A DNA stretch of 64,000 nucleotides from Cladocopium goreaui (GCA_947184155.2 CAMXCT020001112.1:1840001-1904000); one strand, 5' to 3'. Numbered from the stretch's first letter, positions 24,873 to 35,229 are shown. Notes: a model not told the origin generated them from the letters alone. Made by a program: numbers and translations.

Positions 24873-27800
24873 TCACAATGCAGGTCCGAAGCATGACACT
24901 GCAAGCAGCATCACGACTGCACTATTTGCAAAGTGAAAACTGTTTCCACAAACACTGACCCCTCTTGAAGCATCCATTGACGGCAGAGGTTCTTTAAGAC
25001 CCAAAGCATGGGCAACCTCAGTTGTCACTGGAAATCCTAATGCAGCCATCTTCTCTGATGCTACAAGCCATCTCTTTCTGAATGGAATCCAAAACTTTCC
25101 ATCAACCCGTCGGAATGTAGGAATGGCACCGGAGGTAGGAGACCATGTGACACTGTAGCGTGTGTTGTCACCAAGGAAGAACATTGCATTGGGATCAGTG
25201 GCTGGGTCTACATTGAACTTCTGTTTGTAGAGATCCGTGTAGTTGTGGACCTCTGAAAGTTCTCTCTCATTGAGCAGGTAGGTCAAATCTGAGCAATCCT
25301 GATCAGGAAAACGACTAAGATTAGGACACACAGCATCCTTACCAGGGCCTACTAAACCCTCTGGGGAAACCAACACTGAAATAAAATTGGCATTAATTAT
25401 GCAAAGTATCAAACCGAAATGGTTTGTTCCGAGTTTTTGCCACCCTCATGGCATCAGATCAAATTTGTGCCGCGGTGGCAACACAGTAATGCTGTGGCTC
25501 TGTGTGGATGTATTTCTTCAATGTTCTACTGATTTCAGCATATGCATTTTCTATGTTGTAAAGGTATCTGCATCTGGTCCTGTGACAGCAGAATATGTAC
25601 ACTCGGTCTCTGTTCACTCCCTTCAAACCCAGATCCCCTGGTGAAACTTCCAAGGGGATGATGATGTAGGCATCTTCAAGGAGATCCCGGACCATCTGCA
25701 GCTTGATGCCCTTGCCGTGGCTCGATTGAATTCACAGGCTGGGTGTGCACCAGGGGTTTACTAATACATACTAATACTTATTTGCTCCATACTTCAGCAT
25801 CATGCAAAAGTATAGTATGTTTCCGGCTTTATTTTGTGTGATGTACTCTGTTGTGTAATGTATTGTTTTAAAAAAAATCTCATTCAAGTAATGTATTGTT
25901 ACTGATGTATTAGTATATTGTCATGTGTATGTTTTCGTGATGTTTCCAAATAGTCACATTATGACATCTTATACTAGCAATTTTCCGGTTGGTTTGGCAC
26001 CCAAAAAAAAGGCCCCAGGAACCCATCACATATGTAGGAAAACTAGAGGAAAAATGCTATTGGGAGTATACTTGTGGGGGCCTTTTTTGGGGGGTGGCAA
26101 ACCAACAGGAAAATCAAATTACAATCTTACACAAAAAAACACTAGGAACAGGAACACCTCAGAGTCGTGACCTCCTAGTAACACTCAGTAAAGGCATACT
26201 AAGCACATACAGGTATCTCTGACATTCTCGATGATGATCAGCTTGGTTTGTAGTTGTTTATGCCGTTTGGCCCATGCTATGTAGACTGGTCCAGTGGGAC
26301 CCTCCTGGAACTTCCTCTTCCTGTTTGCCCTGCTGTTGTCCGGACAAGGGAGGCCTGATAGGTCAACATCAGCCTCTGTTGGCTGTAAGGCATTGCAATA
26401 TTTGTTGTGGGCGTGGCAGAATTGTTCACCCTTCAAATGCACACCTTCGACCCTTTGTCTCTTTTCAGAGAAACTACCAGTAGTCAACTGTGCGGACTCT
26501 GGGATCAACTTCAAGATGTCCCCAAAGATACAAGGCAAAGTTCCACTGTCGGAAAAGCTATTCATCCATGCATGGTGGTCAATAATCAATTGCCTACATG
26601 CTGCGTCAATTTCCTGGGATGGGTTTTTAGACAATGGTAAACCACAAAGACACCAAGTTTTTTTTGGTAAAATCCCGGTATACCCTGACTGGTGTTTGAA
26701 AAAATAAAATGTCGTCGGTTTCTGAAAAATACCAGGCTTCCCAACATGCAACAGATCGCAAGAGAGGGCGGTTTGATATCCTCTCTGATTGGTTGACCAC
26801 ATGCAACATGACTGAAGCAGCCATTTCACCAGAGTACGCACCAGTACATGCAGATGTCATACGTAGTTCATGGCGTTGGAGAAGGAAGGATGCCTGTTAG
26901 GGCAAAAATATGGAAATTTGTTTGGGTGATTGCTAAACCATAGTCAACCCCGTTGTGTTATGTGTTGCTTACTAAGTAAACACACCATATCTGTTGAGGG
27001 GTTAGTAAACATCGTGTTGTGGTCCTACAACTTTTCCCCAGCCTGAAGACACCACTGGGGCAAGATTCTATCATGAAGGACAGCCCATGCCATTCCCAGT
27101 CCACGAGTTGCAGTCATCAAGGTACTCTCTTGTGGATCAACCTGAATGATAGGTGTTCTGGATGGAAAGGCCCAATTTGAACTCCCCCCAAGAAAAGATG
27201 CCAAAAAAACATCCAAAAAACACACCCCGCTACCCCCCGCTGTTTTTTTTGGCAAGCCACATTGAAAATCACAAATGCTAGCAATTCCCAAAGAATTATT
27301 TGGTACCCTACTAAGGCTTAGTACCCCTTCCCAGCTGGAAGTCTATGTGACCTGACGCCCTGTGCCAAGGAACATCAAATGGATGCACTGGTGAACTGCT
27401 TTTGCTCGAAGACAGATTGCAGTCAGTGGCCTCTTGATTGGAATTTTGTGCATAAGTATGCCTGGATACATATGACACAGAGTCCTCACATGGCACACGA
27501 GGAGCCAAGAACTGGCTGAACATAGCAGGTGCTTCGGAACACCCTTGATTTCAATTAGATTTTGAGCCAGCTTGTCAGTGGCACGGTGGCTCAAAATTCC
27601 AAGCTATGTCTGTAAAGGGGTATCTTAGTGATAATGAAGTGCACAAAAACAAAATGGAAGGCCTGGCAATGATAGGAATCACAAACATAAACAGATCTTA
27701 TTTGTTTAATACAAATTGTTCGGGCACATGCTTAGTGGCTGAGTTGAAACAAAGCTGTTCCCCTGTCTACCTATCCTGTATCAATCCTAACCTGTGTGTC

Positions 27801-28062
27801 CTTTACTAATCATGCTATAGTTGTTATGCAAGACCCGATCTACCAACTTCACATTCAATCCCTGGTGCCCCATTGTATTCCTTACTAACATGAATTGGGC
27901 ACAGTACCACGGTCTTTCCCACACTGAGCTTCGCCAAAGTTGCAACGGGAGGGCCATATGCTCCCAAGCTCAACTCGTGAGGATACAGCAGGCAGATTTC
28001 CAAGGGACATTTGCCGATGTCGGACCCATCAATCAGCACCTTAAACAATGTCAGATCTTGCC
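24873..28062 (-). CDS. DNA (cytosine-5) methyltransferase-like protein
   Basis: Exons joined by phase, right to left: ~27880-28062 (uncertain; IDGSDIGKCPLEICLLY), 27336-27515 (acceptor GTTCAG|CCAG), 27043-27157 (acceptor CATCCAG|AACACC), 26738-26893 (acceptor CTAACAG|GCATCC; TSACTGAYSGEMAASVML), ~26215-26613 (acceptor ATCCCAG|GAAATT), ~25460-25728 and 24873-25298 (acceptor GATCAG|GATTGC, stop TGA). The family signatures come in order: a motif-I-like ACTGAYSG; motif IV DLSGLPCPDNS with the catalytic Pro-Cys; motif VI IIIENV; motif VIII-like VNRDRVYIF; and a motif-X-like GNSFHFANSAVV at the C-terminus. Three donors are GC (CA|GCTGGG, CAG|GCTGGG, GAA|GCCTGG) and all three keep phase. Such enzymes transfer a methyl group from S-adenosylmethionine to C5 of cytosine in DNA. 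Activity is not proven: the usual PCQ is PCP here and motif I is degenerate. Confidence 0.65.
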
Positions 28063-28186
28063 CTCAAATGATATACAACGGCATTAATTAATGTTAGTGA
28101 TCATGCCCACTACCAGGCCTTACTAGAGTCATGCAATGTAAGTGTAAGTATGTTTTGGTTTTGGTGTCGCCATGAGGAAAATATGG

Positions 28187-28313
28187 CTACAATATGCGGC
28201 AAGCCACAGTGAAGTGCTTCATGTCCTTGAACTCGATTCTTGCACGTGAAATGTATGCAGCCTCGGCTTGTTTGTGCAGTGGGATTATGGAAACCATTCT
28301 TTCAGTTAGTCGG
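28187..28313 (-). CDS. Terminal exon of an unidentified gene
   Basis: The acceptor CACTACCAG|CCCGAC opens a 41-codon frame (RLTERMVSIIPLHKQAEAAY, then a basic/aromatic end) that stops at a TAG at 28187-28189. It lies upstream of the methyltransferase gene on the same strand. Its partner exons are probably further right (28.6-29.6 kb). Confidence 0.4.
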
Positions 28314-28606
28314 GCTGGTAGTGACTAGCTTAAAACAGTCAGGTGCATTATAATCCATCCCATGCATTCCGAAACTCATTCCTGCCGACAAATAACACAC
28401 ATATGATATGCCAAAGAAGTTGTTGTGAGAGGACAAGTTTTGCCCCCAGCTTCCCGGATAGCTCGGCCTAGCCATCTCTCCTTAGCTTGATGATCTCACA
28501 GCATACATAAAATAATGCAATTATATAGTATTTTACAGGTCCCTACTAAGCATTAGTAGACAGCCCCATAGTTGTATAATATGAATCAATGAAAACCGCA
28601 AATAAA

Positions 28607-29598
28607 TTAAATCCGTTTCGATTTTTCAACCCTAGATTCTGATGCTGTATACAAAAGTCCAGCTGCCTTCGCAATTGTGGTTGCAGATGAGATGCCAGCC
28701 CTCCTTCGAGCCCGATATTTCTTCCGATCCTGGTTTCCTTCTGAAAGATAGTATTTCAAAAACATGTCCTGCCTCTCATCTTCAGAGTCTGTGTCCCCAA
28801 GCTGATTTGCCAGCAACTGTGTTGAATACTGGATCAGATTTGGTAGCAGGACACGTTCAAGTCTCTCACACAAACGGGTGAGGAGTGTGTAGGATACTAC
28901 CTTCAGAAAACTCAAGTTTCTTTTGATACGCCAGGTCTGTACATGCTGCGGTTTGTGGAACACTAGTGGCCAGATGATAAACTGCTCTATTGCTACCTTC
29001 CCAGAGTCGTCAATGAACTTGTCAAGATAATTCACAGATCTATCAGCGACCTCAGCATTCCAACATTCTCTCATCGCCTCCAGCATAGACTGGGTGAATG
29101 GTTGGAACAAGTTTTCCTCACTGAGAGTTGTCGTCATGGGCTGAAAATTCACATCGGCATTGTTTCTCATATCCTCCCAGGATGTTGTTGCTTCCGGGGA
29201 CACAAAATCAAAGGCCCCACAATTGTAGCATGACATCTTGATGACTTCACACAAGATTTTGCACGTTCTTGCCCGGGTTGGTTCACTCCGTTTTGTGTTG
29301 CTCATACCCCAGACCAGGGATGCTAAAACCACGGAGGTTTGTACATAGTAGGTAAAGGTTCCTTCTGACATTTTCAGCCGGATCAACTCAGGAACCTCGA
29401 CTCCAGGCCAAAGAGACGCATGGACTTCTTTGATGCTGCTCAGATTTTCATTGAATCTGGAAAGTTTTTTCTCTTTTGCTCGGGATGCTTCAAACAAGAA
29501 ATTTGTCACATTTGCCAATTTCCACAAGTGCTGCTTCGAATTTATTTCAGTTGGTGGTGATGCCACGTGGCATTCGTTCCCATCCAATTTCAGCAAAC
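28607..29598 (-). CDS. Large exon, ~330-residue helical protein, unknown function
   Basis: The acceptor TTGCTGAG|GTTTGC is followed by an open frame of about 329 codons ending in a TAA. It begins with residues such as NECHVASPPTEINSKQHLW. It is mainly alpha-helical in composition. It has a Cys pair (MSCYNCGAF), an aromatic segment (FIIWPLVFHKPQHVQTW) and a basic C-terminal end (DRKKYRARRRAG), which could be nucleic-acid binding or a nuclear signal (inference). No family was recognised. It may splice before its stop to the short exon at 28187-28313. An in-frame TGA just upstream of the acceptor argues for an exon border here and not for a longer ORF. Confidence 0.5.
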
Positions 29599-30880
29599 CT
29601 CAGCAATTCGTGATATGGGGATTTGATTGAGGAGATTCGCAGTGATGTAGCATCCTACACCTTTTAGTAAGGCTTAGCAAACCGACCTATCACTGAATCA
29701 GTCACCAATTCATAGTTCCATTTTTTTTAAGCGTAGGAGGTATTAGGAGAGATGAGAGATTGTTGAACCCAATCGAACCCATTTGTCAGGAAGCAGCATA
29801 AACAACTTATTTGTTTGTATGTAATTGTCCGTTAATGTAAAAATACTGAACACCACAAGAAACAATAACGATGGATGCCATTAGTAAGGCCTACCAAGCC
29901 CCACTATAGCACTATAACCAAAAAGGAAATCAGTACAAACCATTTACTTATCAAGAATCACTGTTTGTGTATGACTATTTTTTAATGATGTATATAATAT
30001 ATATGAAATGTAAATGTGAATCAGCAAACCCATGCATGATCCAAGAAATTGATACTGGTTTGTTTTGACCAAGTTGCATCCATTGACAGCCAAGGTGTCA
30101 TAGATCATCGCAAGATCCAGAAGCAAGTGGAAAAAATGCATGGAACGCCGATGTCCGATGAATGGAATGTGTCAGGGTGCTTGATCTATTAAAATATGAT
30201 TTCTCATTTTTTGTAACAGCAAAGTTCAATGCCCTGATTTTAAGGTACGCCCTGCCCCCTCCCTTTCAAATTCAAACTCCTTTGCGACCGTGGGGAGCAA
30301 CAAGGGGACATGTGGATAAATTTCAGGGCCGTTTGACCCTTGAACCGTGTTTTTTTGCAGCTGGATGTGTGGACGGCAAAACTTAACTTTTATATTGGTG
30401 GATTTTTCTATGGCAGAATATATTCAACGACACCACATGAAAATCAACTGGAATCATTAGTCTCTGGATTATTGATCAGTTGTGAACCACACAAAATAAA
30501 GATCTGATCACATGTTCCAAGGGAAAAAAAAACAATAATAATGTTTGAATGAAGTTGGTCAATCGGATATTTGACTCCTGACTACCAGAGCCTACTAGTG
30601 GTTTGTTTGTTCTTTAGTAGTGCTGGAAACTGGTTAAATTTAATGGACCCTAGACAACTCCTGGTAAACAGACCCTGGCAAAACCATAAGGTATTTTTTT
30701 TGGCAATTGGGCACCATTGGACCAAGTCTTGAAAGGGTGCAAGGGCTTTACTAAACATTGCAGGTCCCATATATTTCATTCTCGGGCCACTAACTGTTCT
30801 TTTTTTCATGTCATCTTGCATTAACCCACCAACTTTTTTAGTAAACCCCAGGCCCAGGAGCTAAAACTCACAACCATCAG
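29599..30880. other. Mostly non-coding; one possible exon at ~30055-30167 (minus)
   Basis: A minus-strand frame (MHFFHLLLDLAMIYDTLAVN) could be an exon of the gene at 28607-29598, but it lacks a clear acceptor. Motif copies lie at 29663, 29882 and 30592. At 30675-30690 a 15-bp piece (GGCAAAACCATAAGG) of the 62-bp inverted repeat recurs. Confidence 0.4.
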
Positions 30881-30882
30881 CA

Positions 30883-31030
30883 CTAGTAAAGCCTACTAGG
30901 GGACTGCTGCTTGTGAAACATTTGGGAATCATTGGGCATTGTACGATGTTGCAAACCACCCCTACTAAGCTTGACTAAGGTACTGATGTGTGTGAATCAT
31001 TTGGGAATCATTGAGCATTGCATGATGTTG
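30883..31030. repeat. Two tandem ~95-bp motif-bearing units
   Basis: The phrases CATTTGGGAATCATTG and ATGATGTTGCAA recur about 80-95 bp apart. Each follows a CTACTAAGC or TACTAGGGG motif. Confidence 0.75.
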
Positions 31031-31926
31031 CAACCATCCGGAACCCAACAGGGATTAGTAACGTTTTGTGGTTGAAGCACTGGTGCTATGGCAAGAGTGG
31101 ATGTCATCTACTAAACAAATGGTCGGTACGAAACTTGCCCTTCAGGAAGGGTACATGGGGTTTACTCAACATTTTGGTGGGTTTTGTAACATGATGTGAA
31201 GAAAAAACAAAGAAAAAACACACACACAAAAAAAAAAAAAAACTATCTATTTTCATTTTTGCAGTGTTTTTTTTCGTGTTTTTTTTCACATTGGTTTCGT
31301 TTTGGTTTCACATGTTTTCTTTCTCAGGTGACCTGATGACCATGGAACAAAAAAACGGTAAAAAAAAACAAGACAACACAATATCAAAGTTTTATAGAAA
31401 GTTGCCTGTAAGTTGTGTCACAAAAATATCTGGGAGAGAAAATGTTTAGTGAATCCCTTACACCCTTGCCACAACCCACCACTCAATCAATACAAACAAA
31501 AAAAACACTAAACCTTATGGGTTTGTTGAAGTCTTTTTGTGGTTAGGGACCTGGTAAGCCATTGCCCTACTCCTAAGCTTTATTAAGGTCCTGATTCTAC
31601 AGATTTTTGTGAATCATTTTGGATTCATGAGAACTTTGGGATTAGGGACCTGGTAAGCCATAGCCCTACTACTAAGCTTTACTAAGGTCAGATGTTTGTG
31701 AATCATTTGGGATTCATGAGAACTTTGGGATTAGGGACCTGGTAAGCCATAGCCCTACTACTAAGCTTTACTAAGGTCAGATGTTTGTGAATCATCTGGG
31801 ATTCATGAGAACTTTGGGATTAGGGACCTGGTAAGCCATAGGCCTACTGGCCTACTACTAAGCTTTACTAAGGTACTTTTAAAAGCAGTTTTTTTCTTAT
31901 TTTTTTTTCCAACTATAAAAGTGACA

Positions 31927-32016
31927 TTTTGGGGTCGAAGTCCTCGGGCATGGCTTTCCGCCAACGCGCGCGCGCGCGTTGGCGGAAAGCCATGCCCGAG
32001 GACTTCGACCCCAAAA
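31927..32016. repeat. Perfect 90-bp palindrome, left arm
   Basis: Reading out from a (CG)n core flanked by CCAAC/GTTGG, both halves match base for base to TTTTGGGG / CCCCAAAA. It can form a 45-bp cruciform or hairpin stem. It is GC-rich inside AT-rich surroundings. Confidence 0.95.
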
Positions 32017-32442
32017 CGGGAGGACACGACGGGGAGACACAACGAGAAAACAACAACGGAAAAATGATGCCAAATGAAATATTTTTTTTTAATAATTTTT
32101 TTTGAAATATTTTTTTTAAATATTTTTTTTTGAAATTTTTTTTTTCGAAAATATTTTTCTATAAATTTTCTATAAATTTCCAAAATAAAAATAGAAAAAA
32201 AATCTAAAATTAATTTATTTAATAGTTTTAAAACAATGAATGTATATAAATTGATTCAAAAAAACACAAAAATTTATTTCATATTTTTTCGAAAAAAAAT
32301 ATATTTCGAAAAAAAAATATTTCAAAAAAAAATATTTCAAAAAAAAATATTTAAAAAAAAAAATATTTTAAAAAAAATATTTCATTTGGCATCATTTTTC
32401 CGTTGTTGTTTTCTCGTTGTGTCTCCCCGTCGTGTCCTCCCG

Positions 32443-32532
32443 TTTTGGGGTCGAAGTCCTCGGGCATGGCTTTCCGCCAACGCGCGCGCGCGCGTTGGCG
32501 GAAAGCCATGCCCGAGGACTTCGACCCCAAAA
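32443..32532. repeat. Perfect 90-bp palindrome, right arm
   Basis: The same 90 bp as 31927-32016, 516 bp away and equidistant from the centre of the large palindrome. Confidence 0.95.
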
Positions 32533-33052
32533 TGTCACTTTTATAGTTGGAAAAAAAAATAAGAAAAAAACTGCTTTTAAAAGTACCTTAGTAAAGCTTA
32601 GTAGTAGGCCAGTAGGCCTATGGCTTACCAGGTCCCTAATCCCAAAGTTCTCATGAATCCCAGATGATTCACAAACATCTGACCTTAGTAAAGCTTAGTA
32701 GTAGGGCTATGGCTTACCAGGTCCCTAATCCCAAAGTTCTCATGAATCCCAAATGATTCACAAACATCTGACCTTAGTAAAGCTTAGTAGTAGGGCTATG
32801 GCTTACCAGGTCCCTAATCCCAAAGTTCTCATGAATCCCAAATGATTCACAAACATCTGACCTTAGTAAAGCTTAGTAGTAGGGCTATGGCTTACCAGGT
32901 CCCTAATCCCAAAGTTCTCATGAATCCCAGATAACTCACAAAGAAGAACAAATCCAAACCTCAATTAGAGATTAGAGAAAAAATAAACCAAAAGCAAAAA
33001 AAAAACTGTTTGTTTTCATGTTTAGTAAATACCAGGCACCCTTCCGGAAGGG

Positions 33053-33166
33053 CAAGCTTCGTACCGACCAATTGTTTAGTAGATGCCCCCCGCTCTTGCC
33101 AAAGCACCAAGCTTCGTACCGACCAATTGTTTAGTAGATGCCCCCCGCTCTTGCCAAAGCACCAAT
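33053..33166. repeat. Two tandem 58-bp units
   Basis: GCTTCGTACCGACCAATTG and the following GTTTAGTAGATGCCCCCCGC are repeated directly. An inverted relative lies near 31107-31150. Confidence 0.9.
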
Positions 33167-33462
33167 CTTTCAACCACCAAAATGTTTAGTAAAATCCAGA
33201 CCCTCTTCCCAAACACCAAGTAGTCCCAGTCACAGCCATCGTATGACACAAAACCGTTTAAAGCTTACTAAGCCTTATACGTCTGTGCCACTCCCTTTGG
33301 GTCAATCTGTGATATTTCCTTGATGAACAATTGTGTGAAGAAAACAGCTATTGGCCATAGAATGACATATGTGGGATGAAAAATCCTTAGTAAAGACCTG
33401 ACACCTTGCCACCACCCACCAGCCCAATCAAGATGTTTCCAATCATGTCCAACGGGAAAAAA

Positions 33463-33524
33463 ACGTTACTAATCCTTATGGTTTTGCCGGGTGTTCGGTG
33501 GCGGGGGGGGTTTATAAAGCTATG
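33463..33524 (-). repeat. Right copy of 62-bp inverted repeat
   Basis: The exact reverse complement of 5141-5202. It starts ACGTTACTAATCC and ends TTTATAAAGCTATG. Confidence 0.95.
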
Positions 33525-33845
33525 ATATTTGTTCCGGGAAATTTCAAATGAACAAAATGTTTCCAAATGGACAGTGGCGGTGCCCAGAAATCCGGGCCCT
33601 GCTTCTTTACAAGAAATCTCGTGTGCTGTCACTTACAATGCTGCCAAAGGCAAGGTGACATGTCTCACCCCTGCATTCTCGCAACTTTGAAAGAAAATGC
33701 AATTTGCATCCACAGCAAGTGTCTTTGGAAGGTAAGCTTCGGTGGTATGCCCAACAGCCGCAACGTTTTATTTTTACAAATCTTTCTGAACCATGCTGCA
33801 AAGCCAAGCGCTGGAAACACCTCAGCTGGGTTTCCGTGAATTAAA
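33525..33845. other. No gene recognised
   Basis: Ordinary-composition DNA between the right 62-bp repeat and a minisatellite. The motif family is not seen here. Confidence 0.4.
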
Positions 33846-34672
33846 AAGGCCACAAATCCTGTTGAACTTGACCTGCCTCTGCACCAAAGCCTCCCAGGCC
33901 TTCTCCGGAACCTTCTCCGGAACCCTGTTGAACCTGACCTGGCTCTGCACCAAAGCCTCCCAGAACCTCCTCCGGAACCTTCACCGGAACCCTGTTGAAC
34001 CTAACCTGGCTCTGCACCAAAGCCTCCCGGAACCTTCTCCGGAACCTTCTCCGGAACCCTGTTGAATCTGACCTGGCTCTGCACCAAAGCCTCCCGGAAC
34101 CTTCTCCGGAACCTTCTCCAGAACCTTCTCCGGAACCCTGTTGAGCCTGACCTGTCTCTGCACCAAAGCCTCCCGGAACCTTCTCCGGAACCTTCACCGG
34201 AACCCTGTTGAACCTAACCTGCCTCTGCACCAAAGCCTCCCGGAACCTTCTCCGGAACCTTCTCCGGAACCCTGTTGAACCTGACCTGGCTCTGCACCAA
34301 AGCCTCCCAGAACCTCCTCCGGAACCTTCACGGGAACCCTGTTGAACCTGACCTGGCTCTCCAGCAAAGCCTCCCAGACCTTCTCCAGAACCTTCTCCGG
34401 AACCCTGTTGAACTGACCTGACTCTGCACCAAAGCCTCCCGGAACCTTCTCCGGAACCTTCCCGGAAACCTGTTGGACCTAACCTGCCTCTGCACCAAAG
34501 CCACCAACACCTTCTCCGGAACCTTCTCCGGAACCTTCTCCGGAACCCTGTTGAACCTGACCTGGCTCTCCAGCAAAGCCTCCCAGACCTTCTCCGGAAC
34601 CTTCTCCGGAAGCCTTTTGAACCTGACCTGTCTCTGCACCAAAGCCTCCCAGACCTTCTCACCTGGTTGAAC
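33846..34672. repeat. Minisatellite of ~57-75-bp units (CTCCGGAACC type)
   Basis: Units of the form ACCTGGCTCTGCACCAAAGC plus CTCCCGG and one to three copies of AACCTTCTCCGG are repeated about 12 times. On the minus strand they spell Gly/Glu/Gln repeats (GFGAEPGQVQQGSGEGSGE), but the frame shifts between units. A 297-codon open frame is therefore a product of the repeat, although derivation from a Gly-rich coding repeat is possible. Confidence 0.85.
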
Positions 34673-34732
34673 CTGACCCAACGCCTGCACCAGTGCACAC
34701 CGGAGCTATTCTGGGCACACAAGTCTTCAGGC

Positions 34733-35190
34733 ACTTAATCCCTTCTTTTAATCCTTTTAATCATTTTCATCCTTTTACTCCCCCAAAAGGCTCTGGAGGA
34801 TTTAAAGGATTAAAAGGATTAAGTCATTTAATCCTTGTTATTCTTTTAATCCTTTTAATCCTCAAAAAGGCCCTGGAGGATTAAAAGGATTAAAAGGATT
34901 AAATGATTAAAATATGTCGTTCAACGGCTTGGACCGGGAATTCCGGACCCCCTGGAGAATTAAAGGGATTAAAAAGATTAAAAAGATTAAAAAGATAAAA
35001 AGGATTAAACCATTTAATCCTTTTAATCCTCCAAAAGGCTCTGGAGGATTAAAAGGATTCAAAGGATTTGATCAATTAACCCTTTTAATCCTTTTAATCC
35101 CCCAAAAAGCTCTGGAGGATTAAAAGGATTAAAAGGATTAAAAGGATTAAAAGGATTAAAAGGATTAAATGATTTCATCCTGTTAATCTG
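34733..35190. repeat. 9-10-bp minisatellite (AAAAGGATT / AATCCTTTT) in alternating orientation
   Basis: Runs of TTAATCCTTT alternate with runs of AAAAGGATTA, separated by CTGGAGGATT spacers. This gives several potential stem-loops. Confidence 0.9.
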
Positions 35191-35229
35191 TTTGATCCTC
35201 CAGAACCGTCATAGTACCCAAAGGTCTCT

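Larger units (their letters stand above)
31543..32916. repeat. ~1.37-kb near-perfect palindrome with tandem units in each arm
   Basis: The two arms of about 687 bp are reverse complements centred at about 32,230. Each arm holds four tandem units of about 90 bp (GATTAGGGACCTGGTAAGCC ... CTACTAAGCTTTACTAAGG), then a 90-bp perfect palindrome. The centre is an A/T homopolymer-rich core (32080-32380). Outside 31543/32916 the symmetry continues imperfectly: a TACTAAACAA-TGGTCGGTACGAA text near 31107 recurs inverted near 33055-33140. The ORFs read here are by-products of the repeat. Confidence 0.9.
5256..33480. repeat. Dispersed CCTTACTAAGG / CCTTAGTAAGG motif family in intron-like gaps
   Basis: A 10-25 bp motif built from TTACTAAGGC and its inverse recurs every few hundred bases, often as a near-palindromic pair (for example CTACTAAGGCTTAGTAG). 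Copies lie near 6130, 6930, 8866, 10208, 10281, 11443, 11528, 11840, 12640, 13214, 14131, 14570, 15404, 15801, 17364, 17599, 18008, 18453, 19123, 19172, 19714, 20081, 20526, 21416, 21963, 22633, 23042, 23631, 24050, 24312, 24755, 25349, 26176, 26968, 27309, 28110, 28544, 29663, 29882, 30592 and through 30.9-33.4 kb. They fall almost entirely between exon-like ORFs. I saw no true copy before 5.2 kb or after 33.5 kb, only a loosely similar TTACTAAACG near 40405. Confidence 0.85.
5141..33524. mobile_element. Candidate 28.4-kb segment bounded by perfect 62-bp inverted repeats
   Basis: The same 62 bp occur at 5141-5202 and, inverted, at 33463-33524. The interior differs from both flanks. It is full of a CCTTACTAAGG-type motif hardly seen outside, and its recognisable genes are intron-split and on the minus strand. 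A perfect target-site duplication is not evident: the flanks read AATATGTT on the left and ATATTTGTT on the right. No transposase was recognised inside. It may be a giant transposon, an insertion of foreign DNA, or simply a repeat pair enclosing host genes. Confidence 0.4.

Noticed and set aside
31803..32656. ORFs in the palindrome on both strands
   Set aside because: Identical peptides appear on both arms because the DNA is an inverted repeat; the Lys/Phe-rich parts are poly-A/T.
5256..33480. The TTACTAA core as the yeast-type branch point (TACTAAC)
   Set aside because: It occurs in both orientations, at varied distances from acceptors, often as a near-palindrome, and also in intergenic arrays.
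33841..34734. 297-codon open frame on the minus strand as a gene
   Set aside because: It is a direct translation of a minisatellite. Frame and residues change from unit to unit, and there is no start or end context.
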